The notes beneath the pieces are model-generated. The model was not told where the DNA came from. It worked only from the letters and a program-made list of their open reading frames with translations, and did not search any database. The position numbers and the translations under genes are program-made. Below are positions 1 to 11,640 of a DNA stretch of 62,000 bases, one piece after another; position 1 is the stretch's first letter, and each line of letters opens with the position of its first letter. This stretch comes from Gnetum montanum (taxonomy: Eukaryota > Streptophyta > Gnetopsida > Gnetales > Gnetaceae): assembly GCA_015680685.1 (NCBI GenBank), contig MNCI01016599.1:455529-517528 (forward strand). The letters run 5' to 3'.

Positions 1-450
1 AATCATTGAAAAATAATGTTTCATCATAGAGTTATGATTTTTATTTTTATGTTATCCATAATTTTACTATTTTTGAATATGCCTAATTAAATCCCCATAT
101 CTTCTACATAGGATCATATAATCTTATGGAAGTTTACCTGCTAAGAGGTTGCTATTTTATCTTCTTAATCATTCTTTAATCAAAGAAAAATAATGTTTCA
201 TCATAGAGTTGTAATTTTTCCTTCTATGATGTCTATAATTTTACTCTTTCTGATTATGCTTAATTAAAACCTCAGATGTCCTACATCATATCAGATAATT
301 CTCTAAAACTATACCTATTAATATTTTGTTCATTTAGCTTTCTAACCATTATGGAATCATTGAAAAATAATCTTCTGTCATGAAGTTATAATATTTTCAT
401 TAGCTACTTTTTCATTTTTGATAAAGCTTGATTCTCTAAGGCTAGATCTG
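1..450. repeat. 177-bp tandem repeat, about 2.5 units, open to the left
   Basis: The motif beginning aatcattgaaaaataatg recurs at 1, 178 and 355, so the period is 177 bp twice in a row. Each unit continues with a similar hydrophobic-looking AT-rich stretch (tttcatcatagagtt, then ataattttact). The third unit fades after about 95 bp. The array is cut by the window edge, so its full length is unknown. The unit size is in the range of plant satellites, but with under three diverged units it may equally be a local duplication. Confidence 0.7.
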
Positions 451-2204
451 TGGCTCTATAACTTTTTATTTTTGATAAATGCCTTCATAAAATTATAAAA
501 TAGGATAGGTATAGGTATTTATTTATTTTTTAGGGATCTAGAATCATTATAAAATTTATAGGGATGGTAGAGATAGAATAATTTTATTTATGGTCATATG
601 CATAAGTAGTGATCCAACTCTAGACTTGATTTTGGCTTTAATGATGTCTTGATTCACCTTTCTTGGAAAAGTAATTAATCCATGGTTTGATTTTTAATCT
701 ATATATGATTATTAACTATTGGGTATTTTCATTTTTGTGACCTTATTCGTTGTTTGGAAGTTATGGATAATGATTCCTTTACTTGGATTAGTTTGCACCT
801 TGTGTTGTTATTAAGGATATGCAAGATCTCTTTGGATGATGTTTTGGATCTTTGTTTGATGATGAAATTTGATGAGATTGGTTGGATTTGATGAGGTTAT
901 GCTATGCATTAGATTGGTATCTTTGTAATGATCCCATTTTTTGTTGAATCTCTTTGATGAGATAGGATTTGATGATATTATGCTATGCATTGGATTGGTA
1001 TCCTTGTGAGGATCCATTGGTTTGTTGAATCTCTTTGATGAGAAGAATTCTATTGTTTTGATTGTTACATCCACCATCAGTTTGGTTGCCATGGTGGTAT
1101 GTTTGTTGGTTGTTTGGATGATGGAGCTAGAACCAAGTTTGTGTGACCAGTTGGTGATGGAATCCATGGAGATGGTTTTGATGATTAACCCCCCATTGTA
1201 GAGTGCATCAGTGTGGCTCTCACTGTGGGCTTTGTCCTAGAGGAGAGGGTTATTCTATGGCTCATTGGTCCTTTTGTTTTTGGTTTGTACCTCTAGAATT
1301 TTAGAGGCGATGTCTTGGGTGATGCCTTTGGGTGATGCTTCATGTTCTAGTTGAGACTAATAATAAAACCATGTGCACATTAATTTTATATTTGATTTGG
1401 ATAGATGTTGGTTTGGATTTTGTCAAGTACACATGACGACATAATACAAATTTTACACTAAGTGTAGTGGCTGTTAGCCTTCTTATTTGTGGTGATGGTT
1501 GGACTAGGAAAACCTTGGTTTTAGCATTATATGTTGGATGGATGTTATGGCTATATGTTGTATGTTTATGAGATGTTTTGGATGGTTTTCTTGTATGCTT
1601 GTTAGCTAACATGTTTTGTAGATTAGCCATGCTTCTAATCTCAATGAGACCTTTCCATTTGATGATTGGAGATGTTGCCATGGTTTCTTACTCAGTTTGA
1701 TATTAATAATCCATTTTATTTTTAGGTTGATTAGTTTGAAAAGGGGATGGAGATTTTGGAGGATTTACTATGTTGAGATAAGTTGGTTGATATTACATCT
1801 TAGTTTAGAGCTTTGGATATTATGTGTTAGCATTTTTAGCATTGTATGGGATATTAATTCTCTTTTCATATTTATGGATTTATGGATCCTATGTGGTTTA
1901 GTCTCATGACATTATATTATTATAAATATTTTGGGATTTAGTTTTATATTTTGTGCTATTCTATTTCTTTTCCAAGATTTTGTATAGTTATGTAATTCTA
2001 TATTTAGGTTTTTCTTTCCTCTACTATTAGTTTTTTCTTTTATTGTCTTTGGAGTCATGGCCTCATGCTAGGTTCCTTTCTTCATTTTACAACATAGTAT
2101 ACTTATTCGTGTCTCTTGCCATGACTAATCATTTTGTTAAGTGTTCTTTCCAATGTAATGCTCTCCAACCTAGGGCATAGGAAAGAGGGTGTTACAAGGA
2201 AGTT
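451..2204. other. Non-coding AT-rich stretch with one 81-bp duplication
   Basis: No recognisable gene. A segment at 886-966 is repeated directly at 967-1046 (shared tatgctatgcatt and gttgaatctctttgatgag). The short open frames on both strands here have no recognisable domain and low-complexity composition. The right end carries gagggtgttaca at 2184-2195, which resembles an LTR 3' terminus, but I could not find a matching start. Confidence 0.5.
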
Positions 2205-2511
2205 GAATCTTTTATTTATTTATTTATAAAAGTGCATTTATCTGATGTAATTCTATGAAACTAGTACTTAATGTTACCCAAAAACACATACTTTCTCTAT
2301 AATCATTGAGATTATTTAGAGATATCTAGGGCTTGGTATTTTTAGAGACCAACAAACACCTAAACTTGAGTTTTGAAAGAACCCTCATCCTTGTGATTTT
2401 CATTGCAAGGAAGAGGTCAACATTGGTGCTAAATAGAGCTTTTACATTGTTGGTCTCTTGTTAATAGGAAAATAATAAGGAAACAATGGTGGTCTAATGT
2501 AGTCACCAACA
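2205..2511 (+). repeat. 5' LTR remnant of element 1
   Basis: Direct match in sequence order to 12894-13207 (shared aaaagtgcattt, ctctataa, cattgagattatt, tgaagtttt/gagttttgaaagaac, tcaa-attggtgctaaatagagctttta). It ends with caccaaca, giving the CAACA terminus. Only the U5-side end survives; the upstream LTR sequence seen at 9127-12890 is missing here. Confidence 0.75.
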
Positions 2512-2519
2512 ATTATTTT

Positions 2520-2537
2520 TGGTACTAGAATGAGAAC
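2520..2537 (+). promoter_or_regulatory. Candidate primer-binding site of element 1
   Basis: TGGTACTAGAATGAGAAC lies nine bases after the 5' LTR end. It begins with the TGG expected from a tRNA CCA end and closely resembles the same-position sites of element B (39032-39049, minus strand) and element A (27849-27866). I do not assign the primer tRNA. Confidence 0.5.
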
Positions 2538-2825
2538 AAGAATTTAGCTACTACTATGTTCATGAACAAACAGCTTGATAAATCTAAAGAATTTGAAAAT
2601 CCTAAAGAGTACTTTGATTATAAGACTAATCATTCATCATAGGAATAAAAGGAAACTAGAAGGTTTAGAAAGTCACATCTTCTATATGGATTACCACTCT
2701 TTAAGATACAATGAGGAAATTCTATATGCTCAATAATAAAAAGGAATTTTAACATAACAAATTCACCACCAGTGAATCCTTAACAAGGAGCTACACCGCT
2801 AAGATTCTTGAACTACCATGATATC

Positions 2826-3470
2826 CCTAAGGTAGTTTACAAATGTTTACTTGAGCCTTATATCCTTGGAAACGCTTACTTAGTTGAAGAGTATGCCTAT
2901 TTGTTTGAGTTAGCTTTAGTGCATGAAAATGTCCAACATCATGACTAGGCTTACAAGCTATATGTAACAAACTTAAGAGATATGGTTGAAATTTGGTATT
3001 ATAACTTACCAAAAAATAGCATCACTAGTTGAAATGACATGAAGAATTTATTCTTAGCTTAATTTGATAATCAAATTGACCAACAACAACTATATTATGG
3101 ATTAGTTCAAGCTAAGCAAGGGTCTAAAGAATTTGTTAGGGAATTTAACGTTAAATTATAATGAATTTGTGGATTACTTCAAAGAGAATATACACCCTTG
3201 GAAGAAATGCCTAGAGATAATTATTTAAATGGTATCAATTTAAGCATTTCCATTTGGCTAAGAAGAACTTCAAATTTAGTGAGCTTGAATGATTTTCTTA
3301 ATAAGGCTGTTTAGTTAGAAAAACAATTAAACCTAGCTAATGAAGACATCATTCGGTCATCAAAGATTGAGTAGAAGGCATTAGTCTCTATGCAAAATAT
3401 AGCTTAGTTTAAAAAATTACCCCCTATGGCTAACAAAGACCAAGATTAAGAAAATGAAGATTTTGAAAAA
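2826..3470 (+). pseudogene. gag core remnant of element 1
   Basis: Translation across stops shows the alpha-helical Ty3/gypsy gag core: an aromatic-rich segment around 2990-3060 (EIWYYNLPKNSITS followed by NDMKNLFLAQF), equivalent to the family's W-Y-L-P...W-x-x-L...F-x-x-F pattern, then a helical stretch ending near 3300. Gag would form the virus-like particle. The frame is broken by several TAG/TAA codons and one TGA where a Trp codon is expected. The 5' part (2560-2825) is too decayed to place a start. Confidence 0.6.
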
Positions 3471-3479
3471 GGAAAGCTA

Positions 3480-3902
3480 ATGAACAAATTGTCCAAAAAG
3501 GTAGTGAAGTTGGAAAAAGCTCTAGCTAAAGTTAAGATAAATGAAGAAAAGAAATATAGGAAACCTAGACATCAAGATACCAAATTAATAGATTCTAAAG
3601 ATTATAGTAACATAGCTATCTCAAATTTTGTTGATGTTGAATATGATACTGAGTCTTTTGCTATTTATTATGTTAGCAAATATGCCAAAAGTAAGTCAAG
3701 TGACATTCCCTCTTTAGCAAGTTTAGAAGAATATTCATTTGCAAATGAGAAATGCAACAATAATGATGGATCTAAATACAACTTAAGGTTGAAAGTAAAA
3801 TTAGCCACCTTTAGACCTTCAAATACCATTTCCAATTCTTCTACCAAAAGAAAGGGTTTCAAATTGAATGAAAAAGAAAGGAGAAAGGAGAAATATGCAT
3901 AG
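3480..3902 (+). pseudogene. Lys-rich coiled-coil gag C-terminal segment of element 1
   Basis: An open stretch of 140 codons beginning MNKLSKKVVKLEKALAKVK, a heptad-like coiled coil, then a Lys/Ser-rich tail ending in a basic run (KLNEKERRKEKYA). It follows the gag core and precedes the protease, so I read it as the gag-to-protease linker that happens to be stop-free, not a separate gene. A CCHC zinc knuckle is not evident. The ATG at 3480 is simply the first Met after the last upstream stop. Confidence 0.5.
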
Positions 3903-4118
3903 ATTGACCAAAATCATTAGAATAAGTTATCAAATAGATGATTTATGAAGTTAAGATTTTGCCGTAATGGAGAGTATGATTTAATAGAGGATTTAAAGCA
4001 TGCTAAAGCTAACATTAGCATTTTCTAGATACTACAAATGGGAAGTCAACAATAGAAAGTTTTAGAGTTGGTCAAAGATTGGAGAGTTTGAATTAAGCTA
4101 TGTTTATAATGAAGATAA

Positions 4119-4530
4119 AATGGTAAAATCTATATATTCCTTTACTTCAGATAAAGAATCTCCTTTATTTATTCTTACAATAAAATTGAAGGGTAAATAT
4201 TTGCATAATTTTTTAGTTGATTCAAAAGCTACATTAACCATTATGTCGTTATCCATTTGTAGGCAATTAGGATTATCACCTAAATAGTTCAATGAAAAGA
4301 TTATTCAAGTAGATAAGATTAGAATAAAAATTGTAGGATAATTACCAAATGAATTACTTGAAATTGCTTTAGAACCTTACATTAGGGGTAGAATAATCAT
4401 TCAAGTAGCTGATATCCTAGATCCATGTAGTCTCTTATTAAGTCAAAGTTGGAGCAAAAAATATCTAGATATATATCAATAAATTATTTGCACATATGGC
4501 TACGATGAAAGGAAGAGCCTGATAAAATAT
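4119..4530 (+). pseudogene. Retropepsin-like protease remnant of element 1
   Basis: The translation contains LVDSKATLTIMSLSICRQLGL in which DSKA stands where the aspartic protease motif D-S/T-G-A is expected, so the catalytic Gly is replaced by Lys. It continues through a beta-rich part and a degraded LLLSQSW segment, the counterpart of the family's ILGRPW turn. In Tat and Athila elements this enzyme processes the gag-pol precursor. Flanked by the gag linker upstream and the RNase H upstream of RT downstream. Three or more in-frame stops. Confidence 0.6.
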
Positions 4531-4659
4531 ATGTATATAGTGAGCCCTTAATGGTTAAGAACATTACTTTAGATGGAAAGAACAAACTCATCAAGACCAA
4601 GGATATTGAAATAAGAGTATGTTCACTAAAAGAAGTTCAAGTCCTAGACAATGGAGAAA

Positions 4660-5060
4660 GTCAAAGCAAGGGAAAATGGAATTTTTATTTTGATGAGTCT
4701 TGTAATTCAAAAGGGATGCAAGTTATCATAGTATTAACAAAGAATGATTTTCATAAAAATTTCAAGGCTATACATCTATCATTCCCATGTACGAACAATA
4801 AGGCTAAGTATGAAGCCCTATGTATTAGAATTAGAATGTGGAGAAACGAATTAAAAGAATTATATTTAAAGGAGATTCAAGGCTTATCTACAAATAGGCT
4901 AAGGATGAATGTATAGTAAAAAGTTCATTCTTGAGGTCATGTAAACAACTTATCTATATCTTATTAGACCAATTTGAGTAGTATGAAATAAAGCATATAC
5001 ATAGAGAAAATAACTAAGTTAGCAGATGAGCTAGCAATAGTTGCCTCAACATTGGACCCA
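4660..5060 (+). pseudogene. Archaeal-type RNase H domain (Tat aRNH) upstream of RT
   Basis: Translation gives KWNFYFDESCNSKGMQ, then FPCTNNKAKYEALC, a GDSRLIYK segment (needing a one-base shift) and HIHRENN followed by a degraded A-D-E-L-A and AS. These match the D...E...D...H-x-x-R-E-x-N-x-x-A-D layout of the second, archaeal-like RNase H that marks Tat-lineage elements. The first catalytic Asp (FDES), the Glu of KYEAL, the Asp of GDS and the HxxREN box can all be seen. It sits between protease and RT, with a classical RNase H still present after RT. One frameshift near 4870 and several Gln-to-stop changes make it inactive. Confidence 0.75.
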
Positions 5061-5339
5061 TCAAAGATTATAAAGTATAAAAAAGTTGTAATTGAAATTG
5101 AGAAGCATCCTTTAATCCTAGATAATGTAGAACACTTCAAGGTATTTGAAGATGATGAGAGATTGGTAAGGTTCTTGAAGAATTAGGGAGAATTCGAGAA
5201 TAAACTTATGTCTGAACAAGATGTTGCATCATAGCCTAGGCCAAATTTTATTCCAAAAAAGATAGTTGATCATGAGAATGAGTTTAGTAAAAGGTTTCTC
5301 AAGGGGACAAACATGAAAAATCCAGAAGATCAAGCTTAA

Positions 5340-6130
5340 GAAATAGTAAACCTTGGATCCATAGAAAAACCAAAAAGGTTAAATACTACAAAAGGAAATG
5401 ATCCAATTTTTAGACAGAAACTATTATCTTTGTTAAAGAATAATTTGGAAAATTTTGCATGGTCTTATGATGACCTTAAGAAATTTAGACCCAATGTGAT
5501 GACTCATAAGATTCCATTGATAAAGGATTGTAAAGTGGTTAGACAAAGGAAAAGGAAGTTTAATTCATCATTTGAACCAATCATGAAAGCTAAAATGAAA
5601 AAGCTATTACAAGATAAAATAGTATACCCTATCTAGTATTCAATTTGGTTAGCTAATCTTGTACTTGTGAGAAAGAAGAATGGTGACATTAGGCTATGTT
5701 TTGATTTTAGAAATTTAAATGAATCTTTAGAAAAAGATAGATATCCATTCCCTAGAATAGACAAAATGCTAATTAAGGTATATGGATGTTAAGTATATTA
5801 TTTTTTGGATGGGTTTTAAAGAGATAATTAGATTATGGTTGATAAAAATGATATGTATAACATAAATGTTATTACTAAATGGGGAATTGTCACTTATAGA
5901 AGAATGTCTTTTGGATTATCAAATGTTGAAACCACTTTCCAACAAGCTATGGATATAGCTTTTAAAGGTCTAATAAGAAAATTTGTTATGATTTATCTCA
6001 ATGATATTATCATTTATTTAAAGAGTAAAGAAGATCGTATTAGTCACCTTTAGAAGATTTTTAATAGATGTTAGGATTATGACATTTCTTTGAATTCTAG
6101 GAAGAGGTTTTTTGGAGTAAAGTCTAGAAG
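5340..6130 (+). pseudogene. Ty3/gypsy reverse transcriptase remnant of element 1
   Basis: Upstream linker NLENFAWSYDDL with the typical F-A-W-S-Y-x-D-L, then HKIPL, then the RT fingers (ANLVLVRKKNGDIRLCFDFRNLN) and palm (RMSFGLSNVETTFQQAMD, FVMIYLNDIIIY). The catalytic YxDD box is YLND, so one of the two essential metal-binding Asp residues is Asn. Interrupted by TAG/TAA codons at Gln positions (for example after VYPI at 5636) and by degraded sequence at 5780-5840. RT copies the element RNA into DNA. Confidence 0.85.
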
Positions 6131-6389
6131 CTTATTAGGAAATATAATTTGTTAGAAAGGTATAGCAATAGATAATGCAAGAATCCAAGCTATTAAAAAT
6201 GTTAAGCATCTAACCAACAAAAAGTCTCTTAGAACCTTCTTTGGAAAAATAATTTTTATCACGCAATTGATAGCAGGATTTACTGAGATTATCAAACTTT
6301 TAATATACATGCTTAAGAAGGATATATAGGTTAGAAAGATACCAGAATTAGATAAAGCATTAGCAGAGATTAAAAAGGCTATCTAGGAA

Positions 6390-6730
6390 GCTTTGTATTT
6401 AGCTAAACCTAAATTACAAGAAGACTTTTAGTTGTATGCCTTTTCTTATAGTGATTTGATTGCTACAATTTTAACTTAGAAAATGGATGATCAGTATGAG
6501 CCAATTAAATTCTTTGGTTATCAGCTTAAAGGTTCTAAATTAAATTAGTCAATTTTTGAAAAATAATCATATGCTATTATTAAAGAATTAATGCATTTCA
6601 AATATTATTTATAAAGTGCTTTAATCTATATCATGGTAATAGAGCTTTTTGTTAAGCAATTTTTAGTTCAAAATGAAATTGGGTTGAAAAGAGGAGATTG
6701 GATTACTAAGCTTTAATGATTTCAATTTTC
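6390..6730 (+). pseudogene. Classical RNase H remnant of element 1
   Basis: After the RT thumb, the translation shows YAFSYSDLIATIL, then KFFGYQLKGSKLN, SIFEK, SYAIIKELMHFKYYL and LVQNEIGLKRGDWITKL. This is the usual Ty3/gypsy connection: a degraded first strand, Y-S-x-x-E-K-E, A-I...L..FR.YL. The element therefore has two RNase H domains, one on each side of RT. Stops TAG at Gln positions; TAATGA at 6715-6720. Confidence 0.7.
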
Positions 6731-6869
6731 ATTAGAATTATGCAAAATAGTGAAAGGAATGAAATTAGCCAAATTAATGGCCAAATAAGCTAAAATTTAT
6801 ATATTAAATTCCCATAGTGGAAATTAGTATGATGAAATCTTAGAGTTCTTTACTTCAAGCAAAGTCCCA

Positions 6870-7680
6870 GATAATTTGACTACGAGCCAAAGAAGAGCTT
6901 TTCTTAAAAAGAGAAATAAGTTCATGGTGAATGATTGGATCTTATATAGGAAGGATCTTAGAGGATTTTTTTTAGAATATGTTAGGAATGATTAGATTGA
7001 GCTTGTGTTGGACTAGTTTCATGGTCATGCAAACTTGTTTTATGATGCATCAAAATCCACTATGCAACACATATATATTATGCATTTTATTAGCTTGGCA
7101 TGTATTAAGATATTAGCTCAAAGATTCAATGTTGTTTCAAATGTCAAATTCATGGACCAAAAATCAAAAAGTTAGCACTCCTCTAAAATTGGTAATTACA
7201 AAAACACCATTTTAGCAATGGGGATTAGAATTTATTAGAATGATTACACCTTCAAAAGCTGGACATAGGTTTATATTTACAACAAAAGATTATTTTACCA
7301 AGTGAGCATAAGCAAAAAATCTAAAGAAAAGTTCAAATTTAGATGCAATAATGTTTCATGAAGATCATATTCTAAGTTTTTTTGGTATGCTAGAAGTATT
7401 AGTATTAGATAATGGTCCTACATTTTAGTCTAAAGAATTTATAAGTTGGGCTTATAAAAAATCTATTTTTCTATTCTACTCATCAAATTATTATCCTCCA
7501 GGAAATGTATTAGTTTAATATACAAATAAGAAGCTTATTTCTTACATAAAAAGATCAATGGAAGGGGGTTTAGGAAACTCACATAATTATCTATGATCTA
7601 CTTTATGGATAGATCACATACGGATTAGGAGATCTATAGGCATCTTAGGCTATAATCTATTCTATGAAATAGTTGCAAAA
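6870..7680 (+). pseudogene. Integrase remnant of element 1
   Basis: The zinc-binding part appears as FHGHA...(C, degraded) and the core as QWGLEFIRMI, KAGHRFIFTTKDYFTK, LDNGPTF, NYYPPGN and LWIDHIRIRRSIG. The last motif corresponds to the Tat-type LW.D.....R...G end of the core. The first catalytic Asp appears as Glu (GLEFI), the second Asp (LDNG) is kept, and the Glu expected after NYYPPGN is not seen. Frameshifts and TAG stops throughout. Integrase would insert the cDNA into the host genome. Confidence 0.75.
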
Positions 7681-9106
7681 ATTACTAACAAAATCATAAC
7701 ATCAACATTAGATTTTTTATAGAAGAATAGTAAAAAAATAGACAACGATAGATGCCTAATGTCTTTACTTATTAAAAGGAAAGTTGAAATTGATCAAGCC
7801 ATAGGTAGTCAATTGATACATGCATCACAAACCAAAAGATGGTTTTATATAAAGGCTTAAAAAGGGCATTTAGAGTGGGTGACTTGATGTTAATTTTAAA
7901 TATGATAAAAAATGATCAAAAAAAATTTTCTTCCAAGTGGAAGGGCTTGTTCATTATCAAGAATAGGTATTAGATAATACCTACAATTTTTTCATGATGG
8001 ATGAACATAAATTGAAATTCCTATTTAATGCCATTGATCTCAAGAACTACTTTGGGAAATCATTTAATACTTGATAAAACTGAGGAAAAATAAAGATTGT
8101 AAATATGTAAATAGTGATTTTTTAAAAGATAATAAATAGATTTAGTGGAAATTTAATAAGAAGCTAGGTTAGATGGTAGGAGACTTTCAAGAAACTTGGT
8201 TATATAATGAAGTGTAGCTAATTCATCATTGATTGAAAAAATCTCTAGTTCAAAGAATTTATAAAAATGGCAAGGATAAGGCCTTTTATCTCTTATCTAT
8301 CTAGATGTTGTCTTGAGCATGTCATAAGGGATTATTACAAAGATTCAATCTATGGAGCCCCATAAAATTCTCTCTATTTGACATGGTTAGCTGATGAGTT
8401 CTCTTTCATGAAAAATGACCATTCCATTCATGCTCAAGTTTGGGGGTGATTTTCATTAATGTTTAGAAATTAGGAGGGTAGATGGTAATGAAGAAAATCT
8501 AAATGATTCAAATTCATGGGAAAAATTTTTCATCTCATAGGCTACTGATTAATTGAGCCAAGAGAGAAATCAAGACCCTAGATCAAATTTACAATCACAA
8601 GGAAATGTAAAAGAGATCCTCTTAGACCAATTAAAAAGGGATTCGACTAAAGAAAGTAGTAGAATTGCTCTAGCTAGGGAGAATATTCCAAATCAAGAAA
8701 ATGAAAAATTTCTAAATCAAGGAGATGAGAAGGTAGTTTGAGTCTTAACTAAAATTGAGTGCGATGGAGCTCTTAGAAAGAAGATCTTAAGGAAGATAAT
8801 GGTGATCATTTTCCTTTTGCTACTTAGCTAGTTTTAGATAGCTAAAGTTAAGTAGGCACATGTATATATTCTGCATAGTATTTAGGTTGCATGGGGTTTC
8901 TATACTTTCTAGGCTTCAACTTAATATGACTATTTCTCAAAAAAAATTCTCTTTTTAAACCTTAGTTCTTAATTTTTTCAAGTATGTAAGTTTCCTTGTA
9001 TAAATTTTAGAAGGATTGCTAGCTCCAAAGTCACCATTATATATGTCTATAGGAATGTCATTAACTCACAAGAAATGTCTAAGAGATTAGCATAGAAATC
9101 TTTTAA
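7681..9106 (+). other. Post-integrase tail of element 1
   Basis: Translation up to about 8075 still shows weak C-terminal integrase character (RAFRVGDLMLIL, KWKGLFII, a degraded GPF/Y-like segment). From 8076 to 8552 I see nothing coding. A 62-codon open stretch at 8553-8741 is Gln/Asn/Lys-rich without a known domain. The remainder up to the purine tract is non-coding. Confidence 0.5.
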
Positions 9107-9126
9107 ATAAAAAGGAGGGTAAGAAA
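9107..9126 (+). promoter_or_regulatory. Polypurine tract of element 1
   Basis: A purine-rich run (aaaaaggaggg then aagaaa) directly precedes TGTTGTCACATTTTGG, the start of the 3' LTR. This is where plus-strand DNA synthesis would be primed. Confidence 0.6.
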
Positions 9127-9824
9127 TGTTGTCACATTTTGGCCATTAATGAAGTAGAGCTTAAGTCTTGAGATAATTATGCCAACTATTGATGGTTTCT
9201 AATAGCTTGATATTTGCATAAAAAATAACCTCAGTTTTTTTCATATGATTTAGGGCTTACAATTAAAGAAAATAAAAGCTTAAGCCCTAATTATGATTAT
9301 GGGTTTCTTTTCAAAGATTTAAGCTCAAATTTCTGGCTAATGGTGCTTTAGAACTTAAGCTTGAAATTGAAGTTAAGAGTCCATAGATTGGAAGAACATA
9401 TGTGAGTGCAGAAATGATTTTCAATTTTTTTTGCATAGTAGATCTTATAAAACATACACTAGACTAGAATCATCAAGCTCATTTCTTTGCATGACATTCA
9501 ATAATATTTAAGGATTGAATTACATTTGCATAGGCTAATATTTGATGTGCAAAATAAAGCCATAATTAGAGTTAGTTCTTAAAGCTAGGTTTTTAGTTTG
9601 GATCCAACGTCACATAAAAGATCAAATTAGCTACTTGGGATAGAGCTTGTATAAGTTTGATCTAGCTTCAGTGGATGCTTTTACTATTTGCTACTATTGA
9701 GAATGAATACATAGAGTCAAAGAGCTAATCTCATTGCAGAAATGAACTAGAATGAGAGGAAACAGATGGGTGTAGGAGGAAACCCTCATTTCAAAAGAAA
9801 GTGCTAGATGCAAATATAAAAAGG

Positions 9825-11640
9825 GGAAAAACTGACTCTACAAACAAGTACATTTTTAGTGTTACCAGGTTAGCTCATAGAACCAAAAAGCTACTCTACA
9901 AAATGATTCTATCATGTTAGATCATTGTGCAGCATTAGATTTGTAAAGCTTTAAAGTGGTTTTTTTAAAGAAGCTCTACCACATCAGTTATGAGGAGATA
10001 ATGTTGCTTGTAGATCCCAAATTGAGATCTATAAACAAGAACAAAATTGGCTTTGACATGTTGGCTCATAGAGCTTAAAAGTGGTTTTACGAAGAAGCTT
10101 TACCATGTAAGCTCCTAAATTAGCTTATACTCATAGAATGAAAATTCAATTTTACAAAGAATCTCTACAAGTCACATCATCATCTACCATGAAAGCTTCA
10201 GGAAAAAATCATAGTTTGTAGAGCTCAAATTTGATTCTACAAGCAACCAAAAAATTTGCCTTAGCATGTTAGATTCCATATAGAGTAGTTCTATACAATC
10301 AAAAGTTAGCTCTATGAGCAAAGAAATATACTTTAAGGTTCTACCATATCAACTTTGGGGATTGAGCTATGTTTTTAGAGTTAAAATTTTGCCTTACAAA
10401 CAAGTTTTTGGCTCTACCATGTCAGCTCCTTTGTAGAGCAGGTTCATAGAATCAAAATATGGCTTTATGACAAGCTCACTTTTCAGCTCCACAACATTAG
10501 CTTCAGAGTAAAAGTTTCACTCGTAGTGCTAAAATTTAATTCTACAAGCAAGTATAAAAATGGTTCTACCATGTTAGCCCATAGAGCCTATTTATGAATA
10601 TGAAATTCAACTCTATGAAGAAACTCAAATTGGTTCTTCCATGTCAGCTCCTGACATGTTAGCCTCTACCATGTTAGCTCTTAACATGTCAGCCTCTTGG
10701 TAGAGCCAGTTCATAAAGTTGAATGTCTATTCTATGAGTGAGCTCTGGGACATCAACATCTACCATGTTAGCCTTCTAGTAGAGTAAGTTCCTAGAGCCA
10801 AATTTTTGTTCTATGAGTGAGCTCTACTACGTCAACTCTTGACATGTTAGCTTATTCATGAAGTTAAAATTTGGCTCTATAAATAAGCTCAACCACATCA
10901 TCATTGGAGAAAAGGGATTAAATTAAAATCATACTAGTAGAGCCAAATTTAGTTATAAAGACAAGTGAAAAATTGGCTTTGCCAAGTTAGGTTTGAGAGA
11001 AAGAGCAGTGTTTGTAGAGCCAAATTCGGCCCCACTAACAAGATTAACTTCATTTTCTTGATGTCAATGATAGAGAAAGGATGTTGATTGTAGAGCTAAA
11101 ATTTCACTCTAGAAAGAAACTTTGAAACAAGCTCTACCATGCCAAGTCTTTTATAAAATAGATTAATAAAACCAAAATTTGGCTCTACAAACAAGCTCAT
11201 TTTTAGCTCTACCATGTTGGCTCTTTTGTAAAGAAAGTTTGTAGAACATGAATATGGTTTTATGAATAACCTCTTCAATAAATCTATGAGCCACATTGCC
11301 ATGTTAGCTTCTTCATAGTATGGTTCTGAAGAACCAAAATTCAACTCTATAGACAAGCTTATTTTTAGCTTTGACATGTCTATAAAATTGATTGTACATA
11401 GAAGCATAAAAATAGTTTTACAAGCCATATGAAAGCTCATTCCAAATCCACAAAGAATTATAATTTATGTACATGTATGTAAAATTTTAATCTAGCTCAA
11501 TGAGGAGTGGAGCATAGCACATAGAATTGAATATTAGCTCCAGAAAGAAGCTCAAAATTATTCTTCCATGATAACTTCTTTGAAGAACAAATTTGTAAAT
11601 CTTAAACATAGCTCTACGAAAATATTCAAAAAGGGCTGTA
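9825..11640 (+). repeat. Degenerate hairpin minisatellite inside the 3' LTR
   Basis: About 1.8 kb made of diverged units of very roughly 60-110 bp. Each carries variants of tagagccaaa-attt-ggctcta followed by caaacaagctc and gctctaccatgttagctc. The first part is self-complementary (TAGAGCC...GGCTCTA), so each unit can form a small hairpin. Clear copies near 10440, 10790, 10870, 11015, 11170 and 11340. Confidence 0.65.

Noticed and set aside
2184-2195. LTR end (gggtgttaca) of an element at 600-2195
   Set aside because: No matching TGTAACACCC start, primer site or second copy was found.
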